Positions 31,325-44,179 of a stretch of 64,000 nucleotides of DNA are shown here, in pieces. Numbering within the stretch: the first letter of the stretch is position 1; each line of letters opens with the position of its first letter. The stretch covers positions 5,504,026 to 5,568,025 of the forward strand of contig WARS01000046.1 of assembly GCA_008933995.1 (NCBI GenBank). The letters run 5' to 3'. The notes below the pieces were generated by a model. It saw nothing but the letters and a program-made list of their open reading frames with translations, was not told where the DNA came from and did no database searches. Position numbers and translations under genes: made by a program. This DNA comes from Datnioides undecimradiatus. Lineage: Eukaryota > Chordata > Actinopteri > Lobotiformes > Datnioididae.

Positions 31325-33991
31325 CTAAAACTTAAACACACCACAATCTGTAACTTTACAGTCATACTTGGGTCTTTCATTGCAAGTTGGAGCCTCTTCT
31401 AATTTCCTGAGGACGTCAACACCCTCAACCACTTGACTAAAACAGAAAATAAACAAAACTGTGAAAAAGATGTGTGATTATGCAGGACTGAGAAATTAAA
31501 TTACTGCCTCCCTAGTCAAATAAGTGATACAAACCCAAAGGCAACGTATGTCTTGTCCATCCAGGGTGTTGGTTGCAGGGTGATGTAGAACTGGGATCCA
31601 TTGCTGTGGGGACCCTTATTGGCCATTCCTAGAATGCCACGTTTAGTGTGGGACACAGCAAAGCTCTCATCTGAAAGGAGAAAGGGCAGATGTTAAAGAC
31701 AATACAAGTGTACTCACTAATGTGAATGCATGCACAGTGCATTCTCATGGTAATACCATACATGTCTTTGACTGTTTTTTTGTTTTTTTACCTTCAAAGG
31801 TTGGTCCATAGATTGACTCCCCTCCATTACCTTTCCTTTCTGGAAAAATATCTGAAAATTTAAAAGATGCTGTTATCACTTGTCACTGTCATGTGATAAC
31901 ACCACAGTATTTTGGATTCACTTCCTCAGTCTCATAAAATGTTTGATTATGTTCTGTGATAGTCTAGACAATTGTTTGGTTGTATGAAAGTCAACCAGTA
32001 CTGTGGAAGTGAATGTGGATGGAAGTTGGGGATTTTCACAGCTTATTTCACTTGCAATATATATAGGAATCAGAACATTTAAAAAAAAAAAAAAATCATT
32101 AAATGCTGTTATTCAAAAAGTGAATGAGATTTCATTTCAAACCAATTAAATGTTGTTAACATTGCTACAGGATGAGGGTGGACCATACCTCCACCTTGCA
32201 CCCAGCCATCTGACACCACACGATGAAACACAGAGCCCTTGTAGCAAAGTGGGACGCCACTCTGTGACAGCCCTCGCTCTCCTGAGCAGAGCGCCTTGAA
32301 GTTCTCTGATGTCTTTGGACAAACATCTGAGAACAGCTGTAGAGGGCGAGAATAATGTGCCATGTTAACATGTTTCTACTCAGTACTGCTCATCTAGTTT
32401 CTGAAATCAATTTGAATAATATCTATTAATGTTCTGTGTCAGTCAAAGATGTTTCAAAGTCAGAGGGTTAAGATTTTAATTGGTTTGATCTCAGTAGTGT
32501 GAAAACACATGGCTTGATGCTTCGTGTGTCAGAGTTACTTCACCTCAAATAATAACCTTCCCACTGCTTCTCCTGCTATTTCAATGTCCATGAACACAAA
32601 CTGATGCTATAATGAAAGGACAGAGATATGTATTCTTGTCACTGTAATATGTCATGGTCGAACAAATATGATAAATGTGTATTTTACAGAGAACTATTCA
32701 AGTAGTGGTGCCACAATTTACTTTAACTATACCAAGAAACAAAGTTTCCTACACGTCAATCAAAATAAATACAAGTTGCATGGAAATGGTAATCCAATTA
32801 GGTACCACATTAAATCAGAACTATGTACATATGTATATTGATATTTATGTGACTGTGACTTGCCCCAGTTTTCCGGAGGTGTTTGGTGTAGTAGTCCTCA
32901 GTGAGAGCCATATAGTAAGCCTGTGGCCGAGTGAAGGTGAAGCTCCACTGATTCTTGGCCCAGCTACTAAGATCCTTCTCATTACCGAGGAGGGCGCCGT
33001 TCAGAAAGCACATCAGGCTGCTGGAGTACTGCCACACCTCACCACGCAGCTCCTTGAATCACAAATGTTGAACAACAAATGTGTAGTGATTCAGCATTTC
33101 AGAATAACTATTACGTTAAGGTACAGCAGTATTTTACTGCTCTATTATCTATTATTTATAACAGTTTTATCGCCACTCATTTCGTAAGTACTGTACAATT
33201 TTTATATATTTACCATCTGTGATCATTTACATTTTTACCAAACTGAATTTCAGAGGCAAATATCGTACTGTTACCCCTATTTTAATCACAGATTTCTTTT
33301 CCAGAATAGGACAAAATACTGACAAAAGCTATATGGCCATTTATGAAATACAATACCTAGGAGCAGGAGTTCCACTTCGAACACATACAACACTTAAATT
33401 CTGTCTAGAAAGTAATGCCTCATCATTAATCATTTCATTCAGTATGAAACATTATATGATAATAATCCAGTTTTGGGCCATACTGTCTCCATCCTGCTTA
33501 ATAAGTACAGACAGGGTGGGACATTACAAATAACACCTTTTAAATTTTATTATTACATGAAGAGAGTTTTTTCCTGCATGGTTGTGAACTACGCAGTGAT
33601 CTAATCAGCAACAGTTATTGTGGGTGCGTAGGGTCTTTAGACAGCTCAACCTCAAAAAAGTAAAAAAGCTTGTGAGACAACTGGCTTTAAAACAAACATT
33701 CAGGCGACTTACCCTTTTCTTGCTGCACAGATAAGTGTGCCAGTCAAACTCGAGTAGTGGTTGAATCTGTGGATCCAGAAATACCTCAGGAAACTTCTGT
33801 TTAAGTCCCTGTGGTGCATAATCAAGACAGATGAGTGGTGCCAACGTTCATGTCCAAACATTTCAATGATATACAGTTGTAGATTTCAGAAACTTTAGAT
33901 ATTAACGGTTTACCTCGGCGATACTTGTGGCAACGTGGAAGTTACGATCTTTAATTAAGCCAACAATTTCTAGGTTAATTTTTGGGTCCAT
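31325..33991 (-). CDS. ppil6: Peptidylprolyl isomerase-like 6 (cyclophilin family), complete, eight exons
   Basis: PPIL6 is a divergent cyclophilin with an extra N-terminal region. Exons in transcript order: 33991-33914, 33808-33713, 33052-32864, 32606-32544, 32336-32189, 31851-31792, 31670-31535 and 31436-31325, giving 293 residues with consistent phases. Residues 1-121 form the PPIL6-specific part ([43 protein letters not shown]). The cyclophilin fold runs from about 122 ([20 protein letters not shown]) to the end. The catalytic arginine (FHRVV, Arg181), the glutamine of VQGGD (Gln189), GSQFYITL (Gln238) and the tryptophan of TPWMD (Trp248) are present. The Phe of the CypA GSQFF motif is Tyr here, and the active-site His is Tyr. 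Activity is therefore possible but unproven. Intron 3 begins with GC rather than GT (GGG/GCAAGT). The start is 475 bp from gen1, head-to-head. Confidence 0.95.
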
Positions 33992-34465
33992 GGCTGAAAG
34001 GGTTATTACGCACAAAAAGTAAAAAAAAAAAAAAAAAAAAAAGTCCTCAGTCTGTACACAAGAGCCTCGTATCCATAGCAACAAGCCTTTAGAGGCGCTT
34101 AAATATGACGTTCGTGTTAACATGGCAGGCTTCGATCAACTTCGTGTTAGTGTTCCTTTTCTTTCTTGCCTGTTCTTTTAACAACAACAAAATTGGAAAA
34201 AACAAGCGCATATTTACTGAAGAAAAGCCCAGAGTATAGGCTTATATTTAATGTAAATGTCGAATTTAATTTATTTTTAACGTCATGACGACTAATAGCA
34301 TAACTCGGCAGCGTACTTCAAAGGTTTTCAACGAAATGGAACGTGGCCCAACGGCGCCACAGTTTGAAAATTCCTGGTCGTTGTCCTGCGTTGTGTTGTG
34401 TAGCATTAGATCTGTCTATTCGTTTCCCTTCTGTTGAATCGTTTTAAGCCCATGCTGGCATAATA
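33992..34465. promoter_or_regulatory. Shared ppil6/gen1 divergent promoter region
   Basis: Only 474 bp separate the two start codons, which point away from each other, so both promoters must lie here or overlap the genes. The stretch has a 20-base A run near 34021-34041, interrupted AT-rich parts and no TATA box. GC-richer sequence with CpGs lies near 34300-34400. Confidence 0.6.
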
Positions 34466-37400
34466 ATGGGTGTTCACGATTTGTGGTCTATCGTCGAGCC
34501 GGTTCGCGAGTCTGTGCCGCTCTTCAGTTTGAGCGGAAAGACGCTTGCAGTTGACCTCAGTTTATGGGTGTGCGAGGCTCAGCATGTCCAAGCAATGATG
34601 GGGAGAGTTACCAAGCCCCACCTGAGGTAACAGTCATATGTTATTCTGTAATTACTGTCTACTGATTTTAGATTTAAATCCAAACTTTAAAACAATTTTT
34701 GCATCTGCTGGTCATCGATCACCAAAAGGCAGTGCTTCTCTGTGTCCAGGAATTTATTTTTCAGGGTGTCATCCCTCACACTTATGGGAGTGAAACTTGT
34801 CTTTGTAATGGAAGGAGAAGCCCCTAAACTTAAGGCAGAAACCATGAGCAAGAGGATAGACACAAGATATGGAGGATTCAAAAAGTCTTCCGTCACCAAG
34901 TCCACCACAAACACCAGCAGAGGGCGCTTTAAAGCTGTGCTCAGAGAGGTTGGTCCTCCACTCTCCTCCATCTCTCATCATAGTCATTTAAAATCTATGC
35001 TGTTTTTAAGCGCTCATCCTTATTTTGCTTCTGTAGTGTGCAGAGATGTTGGACTCTCTGGGTGTGCCGTGGGTGACAGCTGCTGGCGAGGCGGAGGCCA
35101 TGTGTGCCTACCTGGACTCTTGGGGCCTCGTGGATGGCTGCATCACTAATGATGGAGATGCATTCTTGTATGGAGCCCAAACTGTCTACAGGAACTTCAA
35201 TATGAATAGTAAAGTATGTTTGTGAGGGTTTACCTCCTCTCAAACAAAACATGGAGAAAGCTGAACCCACCTCAGATATTTCACTCGAAAGGTTTCTTCA
35301 GTCCAGTTTGGCAGATTAGTTCTGTGGATTAGTCCTGAATTCACACCTTTGATCGAAACTCTGTTGAGGGTTTTTGAATAAACACTATGCACTAAAGTTA
35401 CACAATGTGTTTAAACACAAATTCCCTTACCAATTGCAGCCCTGAAATATCTATATATATCAGCAATAGGGTTGAAGCAGTTGACACCTACTGGTATGTG
35501 CTATTAGTTTTTCCTCAATATTAAAATACTTTATTTAAGAATTACAAGTGTACACTAATTTAATTTTGTGTACACTTGGAGAAATGTCTCGTTCCAGTTT
35601 CAGTTAAAATAATTGTTATGTATAATTAATGGCATAATTGTCAGCCAAATTATTAAATAACAAGTGAACGTCTAATTAATGCTTTTACATTTTGATCATG
35701 GTTGTTTTGTCAAAGTATTTAAGTAAAAATTAAAATAAATTACTGATAACATTGGTTTAGTCAATTACATAATCATTAATCATACATTTAATCACTGATG
35801 AATATTATTTTTAGCCATAGCCCTAAACCTTTTGTTCTAACTATCCGTAACTGATGCCTTTTTTTCAAAATCCAACAAATCTTCACATTCCTGTTCTTCA
35901 CTTTTCCCTCCAGGACCCTCAGGTGGAGTGTTACAGGACCTCCAGGGTACAAACAGAGTGTCATCTCTCCAGGGAGAATCTTGTCGGTCTCGCCATCCTC
36001 CTTGGTTGTGATTATATTCCAAAGGTAGACCCCGCACCTTAATCTGAAATTTGCAACATCAAAATCACTGACATGACCTATGTTAACTGCACATTGGCAT
36101 TCTTCCATAAGGGCATACCAGGTGTTGGTAAAGAGCAATCCCTGAGGCTTATCCAGATGCTGAAAGGACAAACTCTTCTGCAGAGGTTGGTCACAAACTG
36201 ATCATCTTTCTGGGCTTTTGACTGCCAATCAATGGGGTTTTTTGCTTTCTGTGTGTTTTTTCTCACTTAAAGAGAGGTCAAAGTGTTGTGATGTGCACTC
36301 GTAACCTTTCTCTGATTAACTCAGGTTCATCCAGTGGAAGGAGGAGAATGTGGGTGTGTTTGAGGGAGTTGTGAAGAAGGTCACGCACTGCCACGTATGT
36401 AGACATCCTGGTGAGTTGTGTCCTGCTATGAACTCTGACCCCTGTTGCTGATTCTGATAAGAGGTGGAAAGCAAAGGGGGGGCGGGGGTATCACACATGG
36501 CTCATTTAGAGCCATTCAAACTGTAATGTCAAAACATACACGTATGTGAGAGATGTCTGGACATACCTCTGACTTTACATCCATGTTGCAGAAGAGTGTT
36601 GGATTATAAAGTTGTTGCATTGCCTTGCTTTTTGCCTACTTCTTCTGTTTTATCAGACATTTCTTCTGGTTCATTTCCTTCCTGTTTCAGGCACAGCAAA
36701 GGCACACGAACGCGGTGGCTGTGTGCTTTGCGACAGCAAACGTTTCTGTCAGCCTCAGGACTTTGACTACCTATGTCCCTGTGACTGGCATCGCTATGAA
36801 CAGACCCGCCAGGCCTTATCATTTGAGGCAAACATAAGAAAGTATGTGAATGCTCAGAAATAGTAAAGATATATGCAGAACAGGAAAAACAATGAAGATT
36901 AGTAGCATTCTAGTATGTGTATCAATGATATTACTTTCCATAAAAGGCATTTACAAGCAAAAGTGTTTCCAATGACTTAATTGTGACCAATTTTTGTTTG
37001 TCTTAGTCTTCTATGCTACTAAACCTGACATCCTTTGGTTTTGGACTATTAGTCGGACAAAACAGAACTTAAGGATGTCAGCATGGGCTCTGGAAACTCC
37101 TGGGTGTAATCATTTTAAATGAAGGTTTGTTTTCATGTCATGTGCATTCTGTTAATTTTCAATTCTCGTTTCTCTTTTAGGAAAGTACTTGGAAGTCAAC
37201 AGTTCCCCTTTACGGAGGTACAGCTGTTTTCAACTGTTGTTTTATATGAAAATATAAACATTGTGTGGTTTATAATGCTTCACATTAACTGGCATCTCTT
37301 TGCAGATCATTAGTGAGTTCCTGATTTCCAAGGATAAGCCTGTCTCACATTTCAAGTGGAGACAGCCAAATATGCTGCTGATGCAGGTAACAGATGGATT

Positions 37401-40400
37401 TAAATTTCCTGTGTAGTTTGTTATCGCATTAATGAGTCGCGTCTAAAAATGTGTGTTTTTTCAGAAATTTGCATATGATAAGATGGAGTGGCCGAAGCAC
37501 TACACCAGCGAGAAGGTTTTAGTCTTGATGACCTATACAGAGTTGATGAATAGAAAATATGAAAGGGAAACAACCTCCCAAATCAAGCCCCTCAGGTAGA
37601 CCGACATATTCACATTTAATTTTTAACAATAAAAATGTCTCTTTAGTGATGTTGCTGGAATAAAATGTCATTGCAGCTCATAATTAATGATGAGTGCCCT
37701 TTTTCCTACTAAAGAATACTGAAACCAAGGGTGAGGAATGCCATCGCTTGCTTCGAAATCATCTGGAGCACACCAGGTCAGTTTAAATCATTCAGCAAAG
37801 GAGGCCGGTCACAGCAGTTTACTCTGCAATGCTCTGTTTTCTCACAGTCACAGGAAAATGTGATATTTAAGAAAACATCCTCTGGTTTGAGTGACATGAC
37901 TGCTGCATTAAGCGGAGGCTGGGGTGCAGGGTGCTCGTCACCGGGTTGTCTGTTAGTGACTTGCTGTGAGGTGGGGTTCAGAGGTGATAGATCAGTCACA
38001 ACAACCACTAGGTGCTAAACTGGCTTCCTCCCCAGACTGGGAAATCTGTCATATCAAAGTCTGCCTCACTAACAAGCCCGTCCGACATGACCGGCCTGAG
38101 AAAGTCTCAATCAACTAATTCAGAGTGGGTTTCCTTTGTTGTATCATATCATGCAACAGTCAAATGAAGGTTACTGTATGACTTGAACTGGGTGAAAATG
38201 TATTTATTTTTTTAATTTAAATTTCCCAAAGTACATTATCTCATTATAATTCCAAACTCTCCATATCAAATATGTGGTTGAAATGCTATTGTTGCTTTGA
38301 TTTTTGCATAAAATTAGACAGTATTTGTATATATTACCCATAAATTCTTGTCCACTTGTATTATGAACACCATATATCGATTAAATGATAGCTGATCTAA
38401 GAATGCCAGTTATTTTGATGATGAACTAATCATTCAGGTCATTTTCTCAAGCAGAAATCATATTCGCTGGTTCCTTTTTTCTCAAATGAGAGATTTGGCT
38501 GATTTTTGCCGATTAGAAAATTGAATATGGGGGGTTTGTATTGTTTGTCTGACAAACAAGACTTGATTTGATGATGTAATTTTGACAGATTTCTATTTTT
38601 CTGATGCTTGCACCAGCCGAGCAACAAATTGAAAGTATAATCGGAAGTGTAATGGATGATATAAACTAACTTTTTAGCACATTTAACACCTCAACCTGTG
38701 TCCACCCTCATTTTTACTGTGTAAGTGAAAACATGAATTAAAAACATTTTTCCTCTAAGAGGTAAACGAGGCACTTATTGAGACCAATGACCAAGACCTG
38801 ACCTTGACTTTTTTTTCTTCTTGGCAGATCATTATGTGTTTCCAGAGGATCGGCCTGCAGAAGATCAACACGAAGTGAGGACGGTTGAGGAAGAGTCTCT
38901 CTTCCGTGTGGCCTACCCTGAGGTGGTGGAGAGCTACCTCAGAGACAAAGCTTTGGCTGAAGAAAACAAGACCAAGAGTAAGATGATAATTTATAATATT
39001 GACTTATTTTTTTTTATTAGTGCATAAAAATACAATAAAATATATTTTGCTAAATTAACCATGTAGAAAACAAAACTGGGTAGCCCCCCGAAGAGATTTA
39101 CCAAGACTTCAGACGTACTGATCAAAGGCACCAGAAGCTTTGACTTGTTTTTCAAGGCTGCATTACAGCAGCTCTGACACCTGAAAATGTAGAGTTTGGC
39201 AGCTCTGCTTGTTTACACCAAAAGCTTTGATGCAGCCCAGAGGTGTCTGTCTCACAGGCCTCACTGTCACTTTATATAATGTGCAGAAAAACCCACCAGA
39301 GACTGACAAAGCTTTACAGCCCAAGCAATACCAAACTGTGTATGTTCACATTAGCAACAAGCTAATTCAAAATGGGATTGAAATCCTTTGAGGTTTTTAG
39401 CTTTTAAATACTGAGTCTCAATCTTCTTTACAGAGAAGAAGCCAAAGAGTAAAAAGGAGAAGTCATGCGAAGCATCTGATGGTATTTCAGACCTCTTGGC
39501 TCAGATGACCCTTCAGAGTTCCTCTAACAATCAGCCACAAACACTGCTCCCTACCATTTCACACTCGGAGGAACCAGAAGTGGTGGTTTTGGACACTCCA
39601 GTGAGCCACAAACAACAGCAGACGTCTAAAGAAGACCACCACGCTCACCCAAGTGAAACTCCTCTTTCTCAGGCAGAATCAGAAACGGTTGCTTCACTTT
39701 CAGTCTCTGCTGTTGTCGACGCACTACACCTGAGTGATATTGACTGGGATGCTTTGTCCTTCACATCCTCCCCAACTCCACAGTCAGTTGCAAACCACAG
39801 CACCGAGCTCAAGCTAGCCAAAACCACAGACAGAGAGGTCAAAGAAATAGAGATTAAGCACACCAAGCAGAAAACCTCAAGTGACGTCAAAGAGGCAGAC
39901 GTCAGATCTGTTCCACCTTTGTGCCTCACAGAGTGTCCTCTGAGAGACAGGCTGCTCCTGAGGAACACAGCTAAAGCTATAGACCAGATAGAGACACAGA
40001 ATGACGTGGTCACAAAACAACTTAACTATGAGGTAGTGTCTGTCAAACACACTTCTCATAACTCAAAGCTAAATGAACAGATTCCCAGTCAAGGTAGAGA
40101 TGACGATAAATTGTCAGGAAAGGAATCTGCTGTTAACAAAAAAGAACCGCTCTCGGAAAAAAGGCAGTGTGCAACAAATAAGGCAGAAACGCAAACTCAC
40201 AGCTCAAAACAGCAGCGGAGGCCTGTGGCACAAGCTCAACGTAAGACAAAGGACAAATGTGGCTCCCAAAAGCCTCCTCAGAAATACAAATTTGTCAGAA
40301 CAGCCATTTTATCATCGGCTGTTCCACCACAGAGGTGCCACTCTGACCCAGGTCAAAGTGACAAAAATGTGCCACAGACCACCAAGAAGACTGTGTGTGT

Positions 40401-40806
40401 GAGCCTGGTTTCGTCCAGCGAGGAAAGTGACACAGAGAACCAGCAGTCTGGACCTAAAAGAAAAGCTAAGATCCAGCCCATAAACATGAAAGGCAGCTCC
40501 CTTTCAGATTTCCCTCTGAAACCTCTTTCTGGACCTAAAGCAACCAAACCAACAGCAAAAATGGCTCAGAGCAGCGAGTTAATACGGCTAAAACCTCAAA
40601 GCTGCAGTGTAGGTGCTGAGGTAAACAGCATGTCTGTATCAGCTAAAAGCACAAGGCAGGACCTCTCACCAGCTGATGTGGATGGTGACGTGTTCCCTCA
40701 GACTCCAGCATCCCCTGCCGCTGTGTTGGACAGTGACGATTCAGTGATTTGTAGTGAGAGTCCACTGCCACTGGCAGAGAGACTGAGACTTAAGTTCCTG
40801 AAGTGA
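34466..40806 (+). CDS. gen1: GEN1 Holliday junction 5' flap endonuclease, complete, 13 coding exons
   Basis: GEN1 is the XPG/Rad2-family nuclease that resolves Holliday junctions at mitosis. Exons: 34466-34626, 34750-34948, 35037-35213, 35914-36024, 36112-36185, 36325-36410, 36691-36841, 37181-37217, 37306-37386, 37465-37595, 37715-37776, 38828-38977 and 39434-40806, giving 930 residues (human 908). The XPG-N domain starts MGVHDLW, with metal-binding Asp30 (AVDLSLWV). The XPG-I domain has GEAEAMCAYL (Glu138, Glu140) and NDGDAFLYGA (Asp159, Asp161). GCDYIP (Asp212) and GIPGVGKEQ form the helix-hairpin-helix region. A cysteine-rich segment (CHVC, CVLC, CPCDW) and a chromodomain-like part (EWPKHY to CFEIIW) follow. 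The last exon (about 457 residues) is the low-complexity regulatory tail, Ser/Lys-rich, ending in the conserved SPLPLAERLRLKF. All catalytic acids are present and no break was seen. Confidence 0.97.
34914..34927 (+). promoter_or_regulatory. CTCF core motif inside gen1 exon 2
   Basis: CCAGCAGAGGGCGC matches the CTCF consensus CCASYAGRKGGCRS at every position. It falls in coding sequence for the Thr-Ser-Arg-Gly-Arg stretch, 448 bp inside the gene from the gen1 ATG. Confidence 0.45.
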
Positions 40807-41460
40807 GCAACTTGATTACAGAATGGCGGACAGGACCACAGAAGCTATTTTATGTTAAATATGAAGGTTTACTCTTAACCTTGAAGAAAAAAATCTTAAC
40901 TTTAGGTCCATTGTCTCACTTTTACTAACAATTAGCACATCAGCTGATAGAAAAGCAATCAACTTCTCTTTTGATAAAACCAATAACTTCAAATCATTTT
41001 TCAAGCACAAAAGTTTAAATTGTAGTTCCACAACTATGGGAATTTGCTGCTTTTGCTTGTCTTAACATTGATCAGACAATTAACACATTTGATGACATCA
41101 GCTTGGGCTTTACCAAACTGCAATCGACATTTTTCAGTTTTTTTAAATTATTCTTTTTTTTTATTTTTCTATTTTATAAAATATACAATTAAGAAAACAA
41201 AAGCTGGTCTTAGCTTTCATAAATGGTGGCTTTGATCTTAGCCACATCTTGTTACTGTGATCATAAATGGTGGTGTTACTGGAACGTGTTGGAGACTTGT
41301 GCATAGATCCAGTCTGAAGTATTATATCATTGGAAATGTGGAACTTTTTTCATCATAACTGAAGGGATGATAGAGAGGTGTTTTATTAAATATGTGTCAT
41401 TAGATGTTTGACAAAACCATGAAACTGTTCAAATAAACAAGTTCTTAGGAGTGTTCTGTT
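40807..41460 (+). terminator. gen1: gen1 3' UTR with polyadenylation signal
   Basis: AATAAA at 41432-41437 is followed by a GT/T-rich stretch (GTTCTTAGGAGTGTTCTGTTG), a standard cleavage context. This gives a 3' UTR of about 650 bases. Confidence 0.65.
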
Positions 41461-42412
41461 GCACCGGAGTTACCATGTCAAAGCCTGCTGCTCTGTGATG
41501 TAAATCAGGAAAATCTTACGGATTAGCACAGTTTTTGGCATTCAGTGCCATTTTAAATCACAGTGTGAGCTTGTTTTCTCCCACTGCTGTTTAACAAGCT
41601 ACATGGCTAGAGAGAGAGAGAGTGAAGGCAGTGCAGCTGAGGGGGGACACAGAGGGCGCTGAGCCATTGGTTTTTACAACCTGCCAGTGTTGTCCCCCTT
41701 GATCATGAGTGAGGCCTTACACACCTTTTTCAGACATGAAAGGTCTGGCAGGAGCTTGGTGACAGCTGCATCCTCTGCCCAAATAACAACTCAGCCCTTG
41801 GAGTGGGTCTTAAATTGTATTTCCACAAAGCCAGAGCTCAAAATCAAACACTTTGTCAGGAACATTCAGTGTTTTCAAGTACAAACCATCATGTCTCCTA
41901 AAGTATGTTTGCTCATGTGCAACTGGAAAACTGCATTAGAAACAATGAGTAACACATTGTTTTAAATTTAGCAAAAGAACAGTAATATTAGAAGACTTTG
42001 TTCTTAGATTATGTCCTCTCCAAACACGACAATTACTGTCTGAATTTCAAGTCGCTCTGATATAAATATGTATATTTAAACTGTCTCTGGATTGCTATAC
42101 TTTCACTAACTCAAAAATAGCATCTACTCATGTTTCTTTGACTACATAACCTTCAGAATGAAGACACACGCAGGCCCGACTTGCCAGTGAAGTGTGAAGA
42201 TTACAGGTGAAACAGCATCCTCTCAGTCCTTCATTAGACAGATCGCATCAAACTGATAATTGTCGCCGTGCAGACTTTAAAGAGTAATTCTGCACAAAAG
42301 GAATCTAATTGTTTTTCTTTCTATCACATTATCCGTCTATTTAGCCATATTCGCACCTCGGTGACAACGAACGACGTCCTTCGGGAAGGTCGCATTTTGG
42401 CACTTGAGGTTC
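41461..42412. other. gen1-msgn1 intergenic interval
   Basis: No gene is supported. It should carry the upstream regulatory sequence of msgn1. ACACACCT at 41719-41726 is one base off the T-box half-site TCACACCT, relevant because msgn1 is a known T-box/Wnt target in vertebrates, but one imperfect site is weak evidence. Confidence 0.4.
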
Positions 42413-42413
42413 T

Positions 42414-42479
42414 CTTTGAACTTTTTTTTCGCCTGGGCTGTGAACCTATAAACCTCCGGAGATCTGCTTCTGTATAAAA
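42414..42479 (+). promoter_or_regulatory. msgn1: msgn1 core promoter: TATA box and TCF/LEF-like site
   Basis: TATAAAA at 42473-42479 stands about 100 bp before the start codon, which would place transcription start near 42503. CTTTGAA at 42414-42420 fits the TCF/LEF core. Wnt control of mesogenin is known in vertebrates; whether this site mediates it is inferred. Confidence 0.6.
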
Positions 42480-42575
42480 ACGCTCAAAATCACCGTCGGA
42501 GAATCTGCCACTGTCATTCACCCTTCATGTCACCTCCGTTGCGTGAACGTCTGGGAGTCTCGGGATATTTCTAAC

Positions 42576-43007
42576 ATGGACCTGGAGGCCGTTAAAGCTA
42601 CAATACTGACAGAGTGGAAGAGCCACGAGAGCACTTATGGGGAGGATCAGGACTCACTTCAGTCCACCTCACCGCAGTCCTCCATGGACTCCATGTGCTC
42701 CTCGCCGGAGATATGCTACTCCAGCGGGCATCAGGAGATCAATGATTTCTCTTTTGGCTTCACTGGACGCAGAGCGACGCCAAAAGCGCAGAGGCTGGGC
42801 AAGCCCAAGATGTCCACCAAACGACGCATGAAGGCCAGCGAGAGGGAGAAGATGCGCATGAGGAGTCTTGCGGAAGCTCTGCACCAGCTCCGTGATTACC
42901 TGCCGCCGGACTACAGCAAGAGAGGACAACCTCTGACGAAGATACAAACCCTCAAATACACAATAGAATACATCAACAAGCTTTCAGACATCCTGGGCCG
43001 CGCGTAA
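42576..43007 (+). CDS. msgn1: Mesogenin 1, bHLH transcription factor, single exon
   Basis: Mesogenin 1 is a nuclear bHLH activator that drives presomitic (paraxial) mesoderm fate. The frame gives 143 residues with no intron, as expected for the gene. I chose the ATG at 42576 (AACATGGAC, good context); the frame extends 33 bases further 5' but starts there only with GTG. The N-terminus is acidic and Ser-rich ([20 protein letters not shown]). The bHLH domain covers about residues 80-140: basic part [20 protein letters not shown], then [20 protein letters not shown] and [16 protein letters not shown]. The [22 protein letters not shown] signature distinguishes the mesogenin/Mesp group. Position directly after gen1 matches the tetrapod gen1-msgn1 order. 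Confidence 0.97.
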   Translation: MDLEAVKATILTEWKSHESTYGEDQDSLQSTSPQSSMDSMCSSPEICYSSGHQEINDFSFGFTGRRATPKAQRLGKPKMSTKRRMKASEREKMRMRSLAEALHQLRDYLPPDYSKRGQPLTKIQTLKYTIEYINKLSDILGRA

Positions 43008-44170
43008 CGGACGCACATGGACCACTTATACGCATCGGGCTTACTCTCGTCTGGATGTTCTGTGGAATTAGTTTTATATTTCTGATGAATAACGCAACAT
43101 CTTAAAATAACTTGATAATGTGATTTCACATCGGGTCTTTCCTTCTCTTCTTTGCCCTTCTCTCGGTGTAAATATTGTTCAGTGGGCACTTGGCAATTAT
43201 TTTTGTATATGAGGCTGCCGTTGTTGAAATTATGAATTCAGTGTTTGGAAATTGAGTGTGCTGTTTGTTGATATGTGACTTGATTTGTTCGTGGTATCTT
43301 ATGTATGAAATACAGGTTCACTGATTAAAACATCATCTAAACATTCTGTCTGTGTTACAGAGAGAACCCATCATGTTTGATAATGATGTTGATAATGTCT
43401 TGAATCTCCTGTACTTTGCCTATAGGTCTATTTTCTAACTCAAGTAGCTGCATGATACATTATTTTTTTGTGAACACTATTAAAATAAGTTTTTTGTAGC
43501 CCAAATGGGGAGTTAAATTGTTTATCGAATTCTTAATATATTTCCTTCAGTGGTGTAACAGTAAGCACAATTACTCGTGTCCTGTTTTGAGATACTTCTC
43601 AGCTTGAGTGATACCATTTTATATTACCTCCTTTTGAACGTCATTACATTTCAAAGAAGAATCTTGTACTTTTTACTCTGCTACATGTATCTGATAAATT
43701 GGGTTACTTTACAGGTTCATATAATTTATACAAAATATAATCGATAAATAAGATATAATATAGTATTACTATCATAGATTACGCTACACAACAGTATAGA
43801 GGGCAGTTATCCCCTGCTTTACCAGCTCTGATTTGTGATATGTACATTTATCTAATAAATTATAGATTATAATCTAATGATATATGAACTTTTGGATTTT
43901 TAAGTATGTCTTTCTGACAATACTACTTATATTTACCGTCATTTCTACTTTGTAAATTATTTTAATTGAGAAAGTTATCTGGGTACCACTTACATCACTG
44001 GTTTCTCAGTGGAATAGGCTTGTTTACCACGCTGTTTAACAAATTATTTCTATGTACCGCGTGTTTTCTACTTAAACGTCTACATTACATTAGCGCTGTG
44101 TGTTAAACTTGTGGCCCAGTTAATTAATGAAGCGTCTTCAGGATGAGCAGTACAATCAAACGCACGTCAG
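43008..44170. other. msgn1 3' UTR and AT-rich intergenic DNA
   Basis: An ATTAAA near 43326 could end the msgn1 transcript. The remainder is very AT-rich, with no recognisable exon or repeat family. Confidence 0.45.
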
Positions 44171-44179
44171 CTGATTCCA

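Noticed and set aside
32675..33187. 170-codon plus-strand frame
   Set aside because: It is antisense to ppil6 exon 3 and its introns.
42543..42575. N-terminal extension of msgn1
   Set aside because: The extension starts at GTG, not ATG; the first ATG with good context is 42576.
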